Position numbers and translations under genes: made by a program. This document shows, piece by piece, positions 22,709 through 34,159 of a stretch of 64,000 nt of DNA. The stretch is taken from assembly GCA_022393335.1 (NCBI GenBank), contig JAJEKB010021074.1, positions 301,687-365,686 of the forward strand. The letters are read 5' to 3'. Under the pieces are notes generated by a model. The model was not told the DNA's origin. It made no database searches and saw only the letters and a program-made list of their open reading frames with translations. This DNA is from Macrotrachela quadricornifera (lineage: Eukaryota; Rotifera; Eurotatoria; Philodinida; Philodinidae). The number at the start of each line of letters is the position of its first letter. The stretch's first letter is position 1.

Positions 22709-23521
22709 TAGAAAAGTATTGTTTTCAACACAAGTGATGCGCTGCGAAACTCTTGATTGATAATGAAAATATCAACAAAAGAAACATGTCGAATAGAAAT
22801 AAACAATAACAAAAAAAAAAAACAATCTTAATGATGTGGTGTTGTAACACCAATCTGATGAAAATTTATAGTTGATTATAGTCTGCTGTTTCATAAAACT
22901 TAGAATTATAGTAATTCTTATAATTTTCCCTCAAGATCCATGTCTTATATAATTATTTATTTGTTATTAAATAAAGAATGATAGTTATTCGCAACAAGTG
23001 ACGTAAAATGAATATAAATATAATTCATTGAAATATTGCGTTTCGCATTGGAAATGTACAAATTCAATGAATTTGGTGCATGGATCTTTGACTACTATAG
23101 TATAAAAAAAACTACATCTATTTTTCTTCGTATATGTAATCTCTTGAAAGGAAGGAATAGAGAGTGTTATATGCGTGACGTTCAATCTTTCCTTTTTGTT
23201 CTTCTCTTGCTCTGGATATTATAACTCCAATATAAAAGACGGCATTTACGGTCTTAACACAAACTAGTGTCAACGAGTATTCAGATTAGTTGATACCACC
23301 TATCGTTTTTACATATTCTTCTATGAGTCGTATATGTATACTTCCCTGATGTCAGATATTTCCCCATTGCATCATGTTCTCTCTTAGATCTCTTTCGATT
23401 TTCTATTATAAAACATGTGAACTTATCGCATATAATTATAACTCATCAGATTTGAAATATTTATTAACAATGAATTTCTAAAATGACGTATGTAGTAAAC
23501 TAGATTAGGGCAAAATAACAT
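22709..23521. other. Intergenic
   Basis: AT-rich sequence downstream of the minus-strand glycosyltransferase-like gene. I see no supported gene, RNA or repeat. Confidence 0.5.
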
Positions 23522-24436
23522 TCACTGATGTACAAATAATGTTTGTCTCAAAATAACCGATGCATCCGTTAGTACAGCAGCTCTTTCCACGAAATATCCA
23601 TCCGAACCAAATCCATAAATTCCACTAGGTGATCGAAAATAAAGATTATGTTCATGTAAAAATTCAAGTCGATATGCAACTGATCCTAAATCAGCATATC
23701 CAGCTCTAAGTTCTACTGGAGTACATTTTTCTGTTCCTTCATCAATAATCTGAGGTACACTTGATTCTTCATTGTTAATTAATTCTTTGTAATGTTCTTT
23801 ATGATGATGAGAGACAAAACCCCAAGCAATAATATCTTTATTAGCTTTCATATAGGGAAGAATTCTTGTACCAAATGTTCGAGAATAAAAATTATCAGCA
23901 TTTGTAAAAACAACATATTGACATATAGATGGAGACTGTTTATATTGTTTGTAAAGGTATTTAAGTACACGATCTGTCATACAATAACCAAAGCTATTTT
24001 CGATACATGGTGCACCTAAATTAAGAAAAGTGACATAATCCATGCGAACTACAAGTCTATTTATAAACTCGATTGTTTCTTCAAGTTGTCGAATATTAGT
24101 ACGATTATCGGTATTAGTAACGTAAATACGAATATTATTAAGACCAGCATGACGAAGTGCAAGTGCAAATACAGGAAAATATGAAATTTGTGCTCCATAT
24201 ATTCGTGCAACTATACAGAGATTTGGTAGCATAGAATCAGAACTATTAATATTAAATGCTAAGCTAAATGCTTTTGAATTGTTTACAATATCATTTAAAA
24301 TATTGCGTAATTTATCAGAATTATGATTGCCAAAATTAAAAACGATTAGAATCAGTCCTAATATAAATGTTAAACCAAAAGTATATGCTAAATGTTTCGA
24401 CACATATTTTCTTGATCTTTGAAATATTTTTGACAT
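23522..24436 (-). CDS. Type II membrane glycosyltransferase-like protein
   Basis: An intact single-exon frame of 304 aa. The N terminus is short and basic (KIFQRSRKYVSKH), followed by one hydrophobic helix at about 17-35 (LAYTFGLTFILGLILIVF), the layout of Golgi type II enzymes. The lumenal part has a GT-A-like pattern: strand LCIVARIYGAQISYFPVFAL, then YVVFTNADNFYS at about 173-184, where NAD is a possible DXD-like metal/nucleotide-sugar site, and cysteines that could form disulfides (C139, C147, C168, C238). Length and topology fit a small metazoan glycosyltransferase, but I cannot name the family or the sugar. ATG at 24436 is the first in the frame and precedes the membrane anchor directly. 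Confidence 0.8.
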   Translation of the reverse strand: MSKIFQRSRKYVSKHLAYTFGLTFILGLILIVFNFGNHNSDKLRNILNDIVNNSKAFSLAFNINSSDSMLPNLCIVARIYGAQISYFPVFALALRHAGLNNIRIYVTNTDNRTNIRQLEETIEFINRLVVRMDYVTFLNLGAPCIENSFGYCMTDRVLKYLYKQYKQSPSICQYVVFTNADNFYSRTFGTRILPYMKANKDIIAWGFVSHHHKEHYKELINNEESSVPQIIDEGTEKCTPVELRAGYADLGSVAYRLEFLHEHNLYFRSPSGIYGFGSDGYFVERAAVLTDASVILRQTLFVHQ

Positions 24437-27400
24437 TTCATTACAATTGTATTGAATAATGAGAAGGTGAAGATATGCCTATTTAAAAAAAAATATTGAA
24501 TATAATTCTCTGTGATAGAGTTAATAACCTTAAATTCTATACAGTTGATCATTTTGCAAACGAATTTTTAGTTATTTAAAATTCTAATCATAAAAATTAG
24601 TAAAATCATTCAGTTTAATAACCTTGCTTATTTCTTCGATATTTTATATTCTTATCAGATAAATTAAACTTTGTTGTTTATTAATCTATTTTGAACTAAA
24701 TCATAAAAGTTCTCTTGTCCATTGAGTTTGAAAAATTAAACAAAGAATAAATTTCAATTCATACGACATGAATATAGGAATTAGAATAGAACGAAAATAA
24801 TAATAATCTCTGTCTCTTCTAACATTTTATTTAATTTAAAAAGATGAATATAGAATTTAATTTTTGTTTTCTTATTAGTGAAAATAAAAAATAAACAAAC
24901 TGACCTAATTGATTAATTTCAAATATTGTTTGCGCTTTGGAGGTAAAATAATAACTTTTTACTGATTATTAGAGCATGTAAGGATACACTATACATTAAG
25001 TGGCTGAAACATTTACTCAATAGAAGAAGAAAAAAATCTATTAATCTTATATGATAAGAATATTTCAAAGCAGTAATTTATGGCAGATGCGAAAAACAGA
25101 ATATGAAGAATGAATAAAATATAGATATAACAGAAAAAAAGGAGAAATAAAAATGAGATAAAAAGAATCTGAAAGAAAGCGATAGAATAGATTTACATTT
25201 TAGGCAACAAGAGATAATTGAAAATTGCTCAAATAAATAAAATGTAATCGAAGTCTTAGCTAAAGAAGATTGATAGTTAGGATAATATATAACAGAATCT
25301 GTGCAAGTCTTTGACGAATTTTGATACTTAGTAAAAATGATGCAAATTACTCTAATCATGAATCTTCTCTGGTTGAGTGAATGCTTGCAATACTTTATAA
25401 GTTTAATACTCAATAAGACCATATTCGGTTAGTAGTTACAATTCCTAAGTACTCTCTGAACGAATACTTCCATTATGGATGGAAGAACAATTCATTTTAA
25501 GTCTTTCTAGAAAAAGCATTAATGCCAAATGTTACGAATGTTTAAATACTAAAGAATATCGATAATTCAGATTAATTCTTTCATATGACATGTACGATCA
25601 TTTCTCAAAGATCTATTTGTTATTATTGATTGATCTTTACTGTAAATTAAAACGTTTGCAAGCATTTGTGACTGAAACATAAATAAATGAGTTTAGAACT
25701 TCATTTTTCTTATTCTTATAATATAAAATTGAAAATATGGAGAGAAAAGAATAAAAATCAAAAATATTTGAGCAGATACAAGTAACGAAAAGAGAGAAGC
25801 AAAGGAGAACGTTCGTAGTATTTCTCATAAAATAATTGTCATATTTGAGAAAGATAAATTAATATTATTTTTTTTCATTCATTCTTTCACGTATGTTTCT
25901 CTTTTATTCATTGATAGGCTATTCCATTCTTTCACGGTTGCATTAAAATTACATATTGAAAATAGTGTCTTCTACAGTTAAGAAAAGAGAACCGTTTATA
26001 ATAACGTTTTTAATGATTTGACTAGTAAATACTAATGGCATAAACCGACTCTGAGAGTCCTATTATATCTACAACTATTGTATCCGATTTTTCTTTCTCA
26101 ATATGTGATACCATTAAATGCCTTTCTACCGCTATACAAATATCTTTATTGTGATTATTGTCTCTTGAATAAAATGCGTTAAAATACAATAATATATTTA
26201 TGTTTCATCGCTTGTTCACTTCAATGAATATGCATATGGACATTTCTATTTTGTAAACAAACTTAACAATGTAAAATAATTGTGCATTTCACTCTTCGAC
26301 ATTGTAGCATAATAGTTTTAAAGGTTTACTAATCTTATTGTATACAACTGCTTTTTTATCATTCTACTTAGGGATTGCTTGTTTTATATCAGTTTCATAC
26401 GACACGTCTTGAGCAACTAGGGCTAAACAATCTTGATTATATTTCGTTTGTATGATTCTTATATCCATATTATTAATTGTGATTGGCCATGTATTTGTTT
26501 TTAGTAGCACTATTTAATTATCTTTGCTATTCACTTATAATTACAGATGTTTATTTCACCCTCCTACTAATGAAAAATGTCGAATATGTATTTTTTATTC
26601 TTCAAAACGTTTTTCAATAATATTTCTGGCTTTAAAGTTCGATGTGAAAACACGGCAAATTAGAAGATACAGTTCGTTTCAATTAATCGAAAAGAAGTGA
26701 TATCCACATTTGTTGATTAGGTATCTCCATATCTTCTCTTTCAATGGAAGTACAACTGTTTGGTTTATGTTGTTTTAATGCAAATCTAATAGAATCATTA
26801 TTATCATTAAGCGATCGATCACGTTTCGATGTTGATAATTTATGGTGAATGTTTGTTTTGATGTTTAAAATAGATGGAATTTATTTGATATATATCAGTT
26901 GGAAGGAATATCGTATGTTACGAGCTCATGCCAATTCAAGAACTTGAGAGAAAACAATTCAGTATGTAAGGATTCAGCACTACTGAACAAAGAAAACTGT
27001 CTCATTGCTCTGTTTTAGCGTCATCATGATACATTGATGGTGAAGAATAATGTTGCTAATGTGATTCATACACTGAGTATTAATCATTCATAGCTTAATC
27101 AAGTGGATTAGTTTGAGTTGTGCGAACCCATGTCAACAAAATAACAGTTGCTAAGTAATAATTAAGTAGGCTCCTCTGGTCTTAGGATCTGAATATAAGA
27201 CTAAAGTGATGTCTCGATGGGTAGACGACCATCGTTTACCATCGTGAATAATGTAAAGAGTTTTTTAAGAAATAAATATATTCAGTATTCATGTTGATAT
27301 CGATGCTATTAACCATAAAAAATGACACGAGATTTGTAACATGAGAGGATCATGTTTCAATTTACTCATTTCGACTAATTGAGAATTACTAGAAGACATA

Positions 27401-27752
27401 ATCTCATTCTTTGACGAATAACAGGAGCATACTCGCTGATGTAGAAGATAGAAAGATAATGCGACCGATCATAACGAAGGCAAACGAAGCAATGATAAGA
27501 ATGAATTATAATTTACATTAACGATAAAGAATAAAAGAATAATATCAGAAATAGTGTTAGATATTATTAAGTTCTCTATAGCTCTATTCACATGAACAAG
27601 AGCATCAAATGAAGGAGAATAGTATGCTAATGTAAACCGTGAAGCTGTAAGATAGTGCAGACAAATGAAGACTAGTATTTCATTGAAAAAGTATGAAAAT
27701 GATCGTTGCCGATAAAAAAGAAAGAATGTGTTCACGATGTTTAATTTCTCGA
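24437..27752. other. Long AT-rich intergenic region
   Basis: No supported gene in 3.3 kb. Minus-strand frames at 25078-25422 and 27469-27735 are dominated by Ser, Phe, Ile and Leu, as AT-rich non-coding DNA gives, and lack domains or splice structure. No inverted repeat of note was found. Confidence 0.5.
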
Positions 27753-28863
27753 TTACAATGAATATTTTAACAAATAAAAAATGACAAAAATTTGAAATAC
27801 ATAAATATAACTAGTCATTACAATTACGTGTGCACTTGAATTTTGTTCCTTTATGCGCCTAACTTCAATACGCTGAATAGCACTAGTATGCATTGATTGC
27901 ACTCCTTTGATTGCAGGTTTATCGTCAAAAATTGATATTTCTTCTTCGAGAACATCATCACGCATTCGCATACTAGAGATTAAAAGTAAATTATCATATT
28001 TAAATGGTGTTATAAGTACGCCACCGATCCATCGTGTTGCAAGTTTCACACCATTGCCTTCATCAATGAATAAATTATCCGAGCCGTTTCCACGACATAA
28101 ACGATAATCTTTCACTGCTTGAACCTGTCCACCTTCTGAATACGTATTACGCCACATCGTACAAGTGTTATCAGTGGTTGGATAAGGTCCTATTTCGAGT
28201 AGCACATCTATTGAAGAAGGTCTAACTGGTGTTGGATAATTGATAAGTGAGCCACGCCAAGTTCCATTCCAGTTGGACACATCTAAACAGACAAAATATT
28301 ACACTGTTCATGTTCAACGATCTATTAATCACTTCATAAAAAAATGATAACTATATATTTAAAAAATAACTAAGCAGATACAAATATTAGCTTCATTTTT
28401 ATTTCAATGTATAATAATTCCATGATTGTATCTCATCTTTTCAGTCACTATATATACTAACGAAAAACGACAATGAGAAAAAAATTGAAATTAGATCATT
28501 ACATTTCATGTATTTTGGAATTTTTCATTCACTGACCAATAGCATTCACTATTGTTTTACAATTTTATCTATGTCATTTGAAGATGCTTCCTGAGAAATT
28601 GATTTTTAACTTACCAAAAAAAAAATCAATCATTTTGTAGAGTAACTCGTAAAGCGATATTCACAAATGGCATTAGTGCAGGCTGATTTTTAGAAAAGAT
28701 CTCCAGCGAGTGATAGGTTTGCTTTTTTCTAACTGAAAGAAGATAATACAGTGTATCTTGAGGATGAGAGGTGGGTACTTGTCCTACCTTTGGTATCTGT
28801 ACACATCACAGGAGTAGTCATCAGAAAAGTCAGTAACAATGTATAAATAAGAGTAGACAGCAT
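27753..28863 (-). CDS. Secreted, probably GPI-anchored barrel-like protein
   Basis: Two exons on the - strand: 28863-28788 (25 codons plus one base) and 28282-27753. They join as Asp-Val-Ser-Asn-Trp over a GT-AG intron of 505 bp (acceptor TCTGTTTAG), giving 201 aa. Exon 1 is a clean signal peptide (MLSTLIYTLLLTFLMTTPVM). The mature part begins WNGTWRGSL, contains NIDVLLEIG-type alternating strands and four Cys, and ends in a hydrophobic tail (VIVMTSYIYVFQIFVIFYLL) typical of GPI attachment or a C-terminal anchor. The WNGTWRG start and strand pattern resemble lipocalin/THAP4-like beta-barrels, but this is inference. The long intron is unusual beside the 50-60 bp introns elsewhere in the window. 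Confidence 0.8.
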
Positions 28864-29481
28864 AATTTTCTTTTTGCCAGTGTTCGATGTGTTAATCAAA
28901 GGGAAAAGACAGATTCCGTTTATTGCTGTTCTGTATAGATAGTGTCTTACGTGGACTTTATCTTCTCTTTCTCTCTACAAGTGAAATATTTGTATGGTTT
29001 AGATACCACAGGAGAATTAAGATATTAAGATAATATAATATTTTTACTATTCTTTTTCAGCAAGCAAAAGATTTACTGCGAGTGAAAGAGCTTTACTATG
29101 CAAATAGCTGATAAGATTGAATTGTCATCTGATATATAAAATACTTCAGTACATAAATACTAATACCATTGATTGATGGACAAAACATGTAAAGTGATCA
29201 TAGCTTTATTGATGATCTAATAAGTGCCTTTCTTTAGCCACAACTTCATTTTCAATTGTCATAATGCTCTAAAAATAAGTTTCGATTATAGTAGCTCAGA
29301 ATTGAGTATATCTTGATGGTTTCTATCAGTCATTGTGGTATGTTCCTACGATATTTTTTTGGAAAGTATTGTATTCGACTAAATAAGTTCTGTTATCAAT
29401 GATTTCGTAGATTGTGATTACATTTTTAAAATATTCAATCGTATTATTATTTATATAAAAAGATCAAAGCTGTCCAGGTCC
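28864..29481. other. Intergenic, upstream of the minus-strand secreted-protein gene
   Basis: The promoter of the secreted-protein gene should lie here. I see no clear TATA box or other feature. Confidence 0.4.
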
Positions 29482-30776
29482 ATCATTCCAACCGTCGGAA
29501 ACGACACTCTAAACTGCCTTGAACGGTGAAAAAACAGGCATCGTTTCTCCGCCGTTTTACGTGAGTTCGGATTGAGGGCCGTTTTTTCACTGGAACGTAA
29601 GCGACGCTGTTTAAGGCCGCTTCCGGTAAACAACGGCCAGTTCTAAATAAAGAAAAAAATAGCTGAAGTAAATAAAATACTTACTATTTAATTTTATTAT
29701 TCGATTTGATCTAAAATAAGGATAAAAATTATTTAATTCGACATAAATAAAATATCGTCAATTAAAAATAATACTTACGATTTATATGAAATAGAGATGA
29801 ATTAAAAGGATATGCGTATTATCGTTGAATGTATCTCAAAAGGGAATTTCGATCACCGTACAAAAGAATCAAAAAAATTCGATTAGGGGCGCAGATCAAT
29901 AATAAATAAAATAAAAGAAAGATATGAAATGCACCTCAAGAACATGAAAACACTCCATAGTAATGTTCCAACATAGTACCCTTACAATAATGGGTAAAAG
30001 TGAATAAGAGGTGTTGCTACCGGATCATTTAACAATGTCTACTCATATGTTAAACTGTCTTTTATAATTTGATGTAAAAATACTGTAAAACAGCAGGAAA
30101 ACAGCAGCCGTACGGCTGTCGTAACGACAGTCGTTTCTGGTAACACCGAAACGGTTATGTTCAACGACGTCATTGTCTTCCCCATGGGTACTATTGGTGG
30201 AGCTCTACCATTTCTTAAAGCAAGTTTTTTGAAACAACATATGATGATAATAATGATGAAAAATTATATAAATTTTTACAAATTATTATCAACGATAAAG
30301 TTAATTGTTACTATTGTGTCACGAACTTTACCACTCACCAAGATATTAAAAAACATTTGAAATTGAAAATAATAACAGTCAAATTCTAGCTGAATTAAAA
30401 TATATTCGTGCACTTTTTAATGTTTTAAATATGATAAATGTAATCATCATATTCATTATGTACGGTGAGCCAAAACTTGTTAATTTAGTTTCATTGATTG
30501 CAACATCATTAATATTCATTTCAATTTATATAAATACAAAACGACAATATTCTGTTTAAAAGACAACCAAGAAGAATAATTGGATAAAACATACGTTAGA
30601 AGATCCTTCTAAATAAATTATCCATGTCAAAGAAAACGATGTCGTAAGTGGCCTTAAACGATACAAAACGGGAAAAAAAGACTACCTGTACAACGAGCTG
30701 ACAGATTACGGCGAAATATGCTGAGAATTAATGCCTTAATACGCCGTTTTTAGCCGTTTCCGACGGTTGGAATGAT
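29482..30776. mobile_element. TIR DNA element of 1.3 kb, non-autonomous
   Basis: A perfect 22-bp inverted repeat (ATCATTCCAACCGTCGGAAA plus CG) marks both ends, and looser inverted similarity continues inward (AAACGGC, TTAAGGC motifs). The ends are GC-richer than the interior. Inside are a unit like the 68-bp ladder at 12400-12750 (TTTTAG, 26 nt, GTAAGT on the - strand at about 29680-29720), a palindromic patch near 30100-30150, and a 67-codon frame at 30157-30360 without recognised domain. No transposase is seen and the target duplication is unclear. Confidence 0.75.
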
Positions 30777-33383
30777 TGATCTGAGTATCTTCAAAAATCT
30801 TATAGTCTGTTTTTTTAGCCAATTATTTTTCTTCTTATTTTATTATATATTGTTCTTGTTGTTCTTTATTTAAATAAATCTTGTCTTTGATTTTGATAAT
30901 AATGTCATCTTATTCTAATATTGCGAAACATACATTAGTTGAACAAATTTTAAGAAATTTGATAAAATGGTAAATAGAATATATAGATAAGTGAGAAAAC
31001 AAGAATTAATTCATTGTACTTATATAAAGAAAAAACAAATCTAATTAATTATTTAAATATATTTGTAGGTACTGAAACCTCTTGATTATTTATTAAATCA
31101 GAAGAAGTGGACTATTTTATTTACTTGCTTACGTTTATTAATTATTTATTGTTGGATATTTTTAATATTGTTTTCGTTTATGAAAAAATGTTCATTGAAA
31201 ACGTGATTATTTTAACAAATATTTACAAAAAGAAAAAGAAAAACTAAATGAATTAAAGAAATATACTGCAAAGGATATGGATACAAGTCACACAATGTGT
31301 CATATATGTTGGTCAGAAATTTATAATCTCGATTATAAATCAAATTTATAAATTATCTATTGGACAATAAACCTATAAAACAATTTTCTAATGATATATT
31401 ATCTCCGTTATAATATCTATTGAACTACATATGCTTTGTTAATATGATTCCAATAACATTTGTTTTTAAAGAACCAATTCAATTGTTTATTTTATCAAGT
31501 TGTTTTATTAGCATTAATTTATCTATACATGGAGAGTTTTTTGTTTCGGATATTCGAAACATTTATTATACACTTATTATTGCCATTTTTATATTTTTAT
31601 TTTCAATAGTTATTTTATTGAAAATCTTTATAACATTATTATTTATTTTTCATTATTTAACCATGAAAAATATTCTCATCAATGAATGATTATCCATTAT
31701 TTTCTTCAATTTGTTCATTAACATAATAGAAGGATTTATTAAAAATCTATTTATATTTTTATCAAATAGATTTCGAAAACATTGACATCTATTCACTTGT
31801 CTTGTTCTTGCTAATCATCTTTTTTTGGATTGATTGTTTATTTAATAAATCAATCTATCAGTCATATATGTGCGTAATTTTTTCATTATATATAGTAAAA
31901 TATTTCAAATAGATAAATAGAAATGTTTTTATCGATTGATTTTTGTTATATATGTGTAATCATCTTTTCTTATCAGAGTTCAATATGATCAAGAGATATA
32001 AGTGTCAGTTTTAAAAACTTTATAGAATTTATTTATTGAAACTTACGAAAAGATCATCTTAGAGAAAAACTTGATTTTTTATAATTTCGAAAAAAACACA
32101 TTAATTATTTAAGTTCTTTCTAATAATTATATTTCTAATCGAGAAAGTAAAGAGGTCAATAGAAGGAAAAATTTTTTCTTTTAAAGATTATGTTTCACAG
32201 TATTTCTCTAATTTTGATGAACAATAATTTATTTGTTCAATAATATCTCAAGGCATAATAAATAAGAAAACAAAACAAATGTATGAAGAGACTATATCCA
32301 AATGTCGGAGAAGTTTTTACAAGAGCTTTCATTTTTCTTAAAATGTATGAAGCATTTAAAAATGGAAATAAATCGTTCATTGTTGTTAATTTATCATTTA
32401 TTTATAAAGGAATTTAACCTGTTGAGTGCAGGATTATTTTTATATAGTAATAATTTTGACTATATAAAAATAATTCTCTGCTCAGATAAACAAATTCCAT
32501 ATGGATTCGGTGAATCTTATATTATCCGATGGGAATATAGGTAATGGAACCATTAACAGATTCTCAGTGCTGGAGTCCGGTGAACATCCGACTAAATCCA
32601 ACAGTCAGATTCTGACGAGATTTCTGTAAGATCTGATTGAATTTCAAGTGGCTCCTCCAGTATCCGATTGCATTTCGACACTTGGAATTCGTTAGCCGTT
32701 TCTTTAGCAGGATATCAATGGGATCCGGTAAGATCTAATGAGATCTAACTGTCGAATGGGTCGTCCTTGGTGTTCAAAGGATTAAGAAACAACCAATAAT
32801 CATAAGTATAGATATTCTTAACGCACAAATATTCTAAACATAAATCTGCATACAATTCATATCATTAAATCATCAACAGATCATGTTTTTTAAAGTTATT
32901 CAGATCTCGAAAAGCTCAGGACGCGAATTCGCGTCGCCCGTACTCAATCGGTTAAATTAAAATTCTAATCATATAATAGATAATTAACTTATACATTTGT
33001 TAAATGTGATCGATTTCATTCTAAAAAATTTTTATCATATGAATAATCAAAATTAATTTGATAAGATTTATATTTAAATGAGTGAAGAAATGTTCAGAAT
33101 ATATATTTTTCGAAAGAATTTGTGATCTTGTACAATTTTCCTTCTGATTGATAGCAGCTGATGTTGTTGGTACACCAAAATTAATGGGAATATGATTTGC
33201 GATCAGTAAAAACAAAATGAAATGATCAGTCATTAATTAATTAGATCTGAAAATAAATTTAGAAATCAGTAAATATATTTTATTAACAGTTGTTTGCATT
33301 AAAAGAGTAATATAAAACTTGGAATTGCTATAGTAAGATTTACTCATGTATTTTTTTTATGCCGTACAGATGATACATACGAC
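30777..33383. other. AT-rich region with one GC-richer patch
   Basis: No supported gene. The hydrophobic frame at 31420-31689 is explained by extreme AT bias. About 32545-32765 is GC-richer, with repeated AGATCTGAT/AGATCTAA motifs and CTGACGAG, and may be an old transposon remnant. I could not find its ends. Confidence 0.45.
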
Positions 33384-34151
33384 CAGTGTTGCCAGATATG
33401 AAATCTGAAAATTCGGAATACCGATCTCAAAATCTAGAAAATTTCGAAATTTTTTCGTAAATTCGGAAAAAATTGTTGAAGTTCATTTTTGATCGTTTAA
33501 AATACACTTTTCTAAATCAAATTATCAATCATGTTAATTTTCATCTTCAAAAATATATCTGAATGAAGTAATGGAAAGTACACATCAAAATATACTTAAT
33601 CCAATAGATAAGAAATTATCAATTACATATGTTGTTCTAATTTACAAGTTGTATTGTTTAGTACAATAATTTTTCGTTAAAACGAATAAGTGTTAATAAG
33701 TCTGATCTTGATAAAAGAAAATTCTCATTTTCTGAGCACGCTAAAGATGAATTTAAATGAATTTTTAGTTCACCTTCAGTCAATTCTTTTGGCATACGAT
33801 TCTGTTTACCATCGTTTAAATGTTTCACTGTCGAGAAAAACACTCTGGCCATATGCGTTACTGCAATGAATGCAGAAGAAAAGACATGAATTTTTGTAAA
33901 CTAGTAGAAGCTGTAGGCTTAAGAGTTAAAGCTATTTTTCGTAGGTTGTTAAGTTTTGTTCTTTTTGCTATACTACTTTCTTCTTTTCGATCATCGTTAT
34001 CATTATTTTCTTTTGGCCTACCCTCATTTGTATATTTGGTGAGATTTTGTTAAAAAAATCCTAAATGCAAAACTTGAAGAATCCGCAAAAGAAACCAAAA
34101 TTCGGCAAACGTACAAAACATGGAATATTTCCGAAAAATCCGGCATCTCTG
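33384..34151. mobile_element. hAT-type element with 8-bp target duplication
   Basis: The left end CAGTGTTGCCAGATAT and right end ATCCGGCATCTCTG are imperfect inverted repeats of hAT type. The flanking 8-mers CATACGAC (33376-33383) and TATACGAC (34152-34159) match at seven positions, as expected for an old hAT target duplication. The 768-bp length and broken frames show a deleted copy. Transposase remnants are on the - strand. Confidence 0.8.
33658..33852 (-). pseudogene. hAT transposase C-terminal dimerisation fragment
   Basis: The frame ends in a pattern like the hAT C-terminal domain: RVFFSTVKHLNDGKQNRMP, then ELKIHLN and LLTLIRFNEKL. It lies inside the hAT element, in the orientation where its stop is near the left end. 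Upstream pieces (about 33850-34080, with stops) are too decayed to assign. Most of the catalytic region is missing. Confidence 0.55.
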
Positions 34152-34159
34152 TATACGAC

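Noticed and set aside
25078..25422. 114-codon minus-strand hydrophobic frame
   Set aside because: The Ser/Phe/Ile-dominated composition is what AT-rich non-coding DNA yields; there is no domain, no splice signals and no paralogue in the window.
31420..31689. 89-codon frame resembling a membrane protein
   Set aside because: Hydrophobicity is explained by the very high AT content; no conserved receptor or transporter motif.
32610..32650. CTGACGAG followed by a short helix, hammerhead-like
   Set aside because: The GAA half of the catalytic core and the stem III/cleavage site are missing; the match is limited to the first box.
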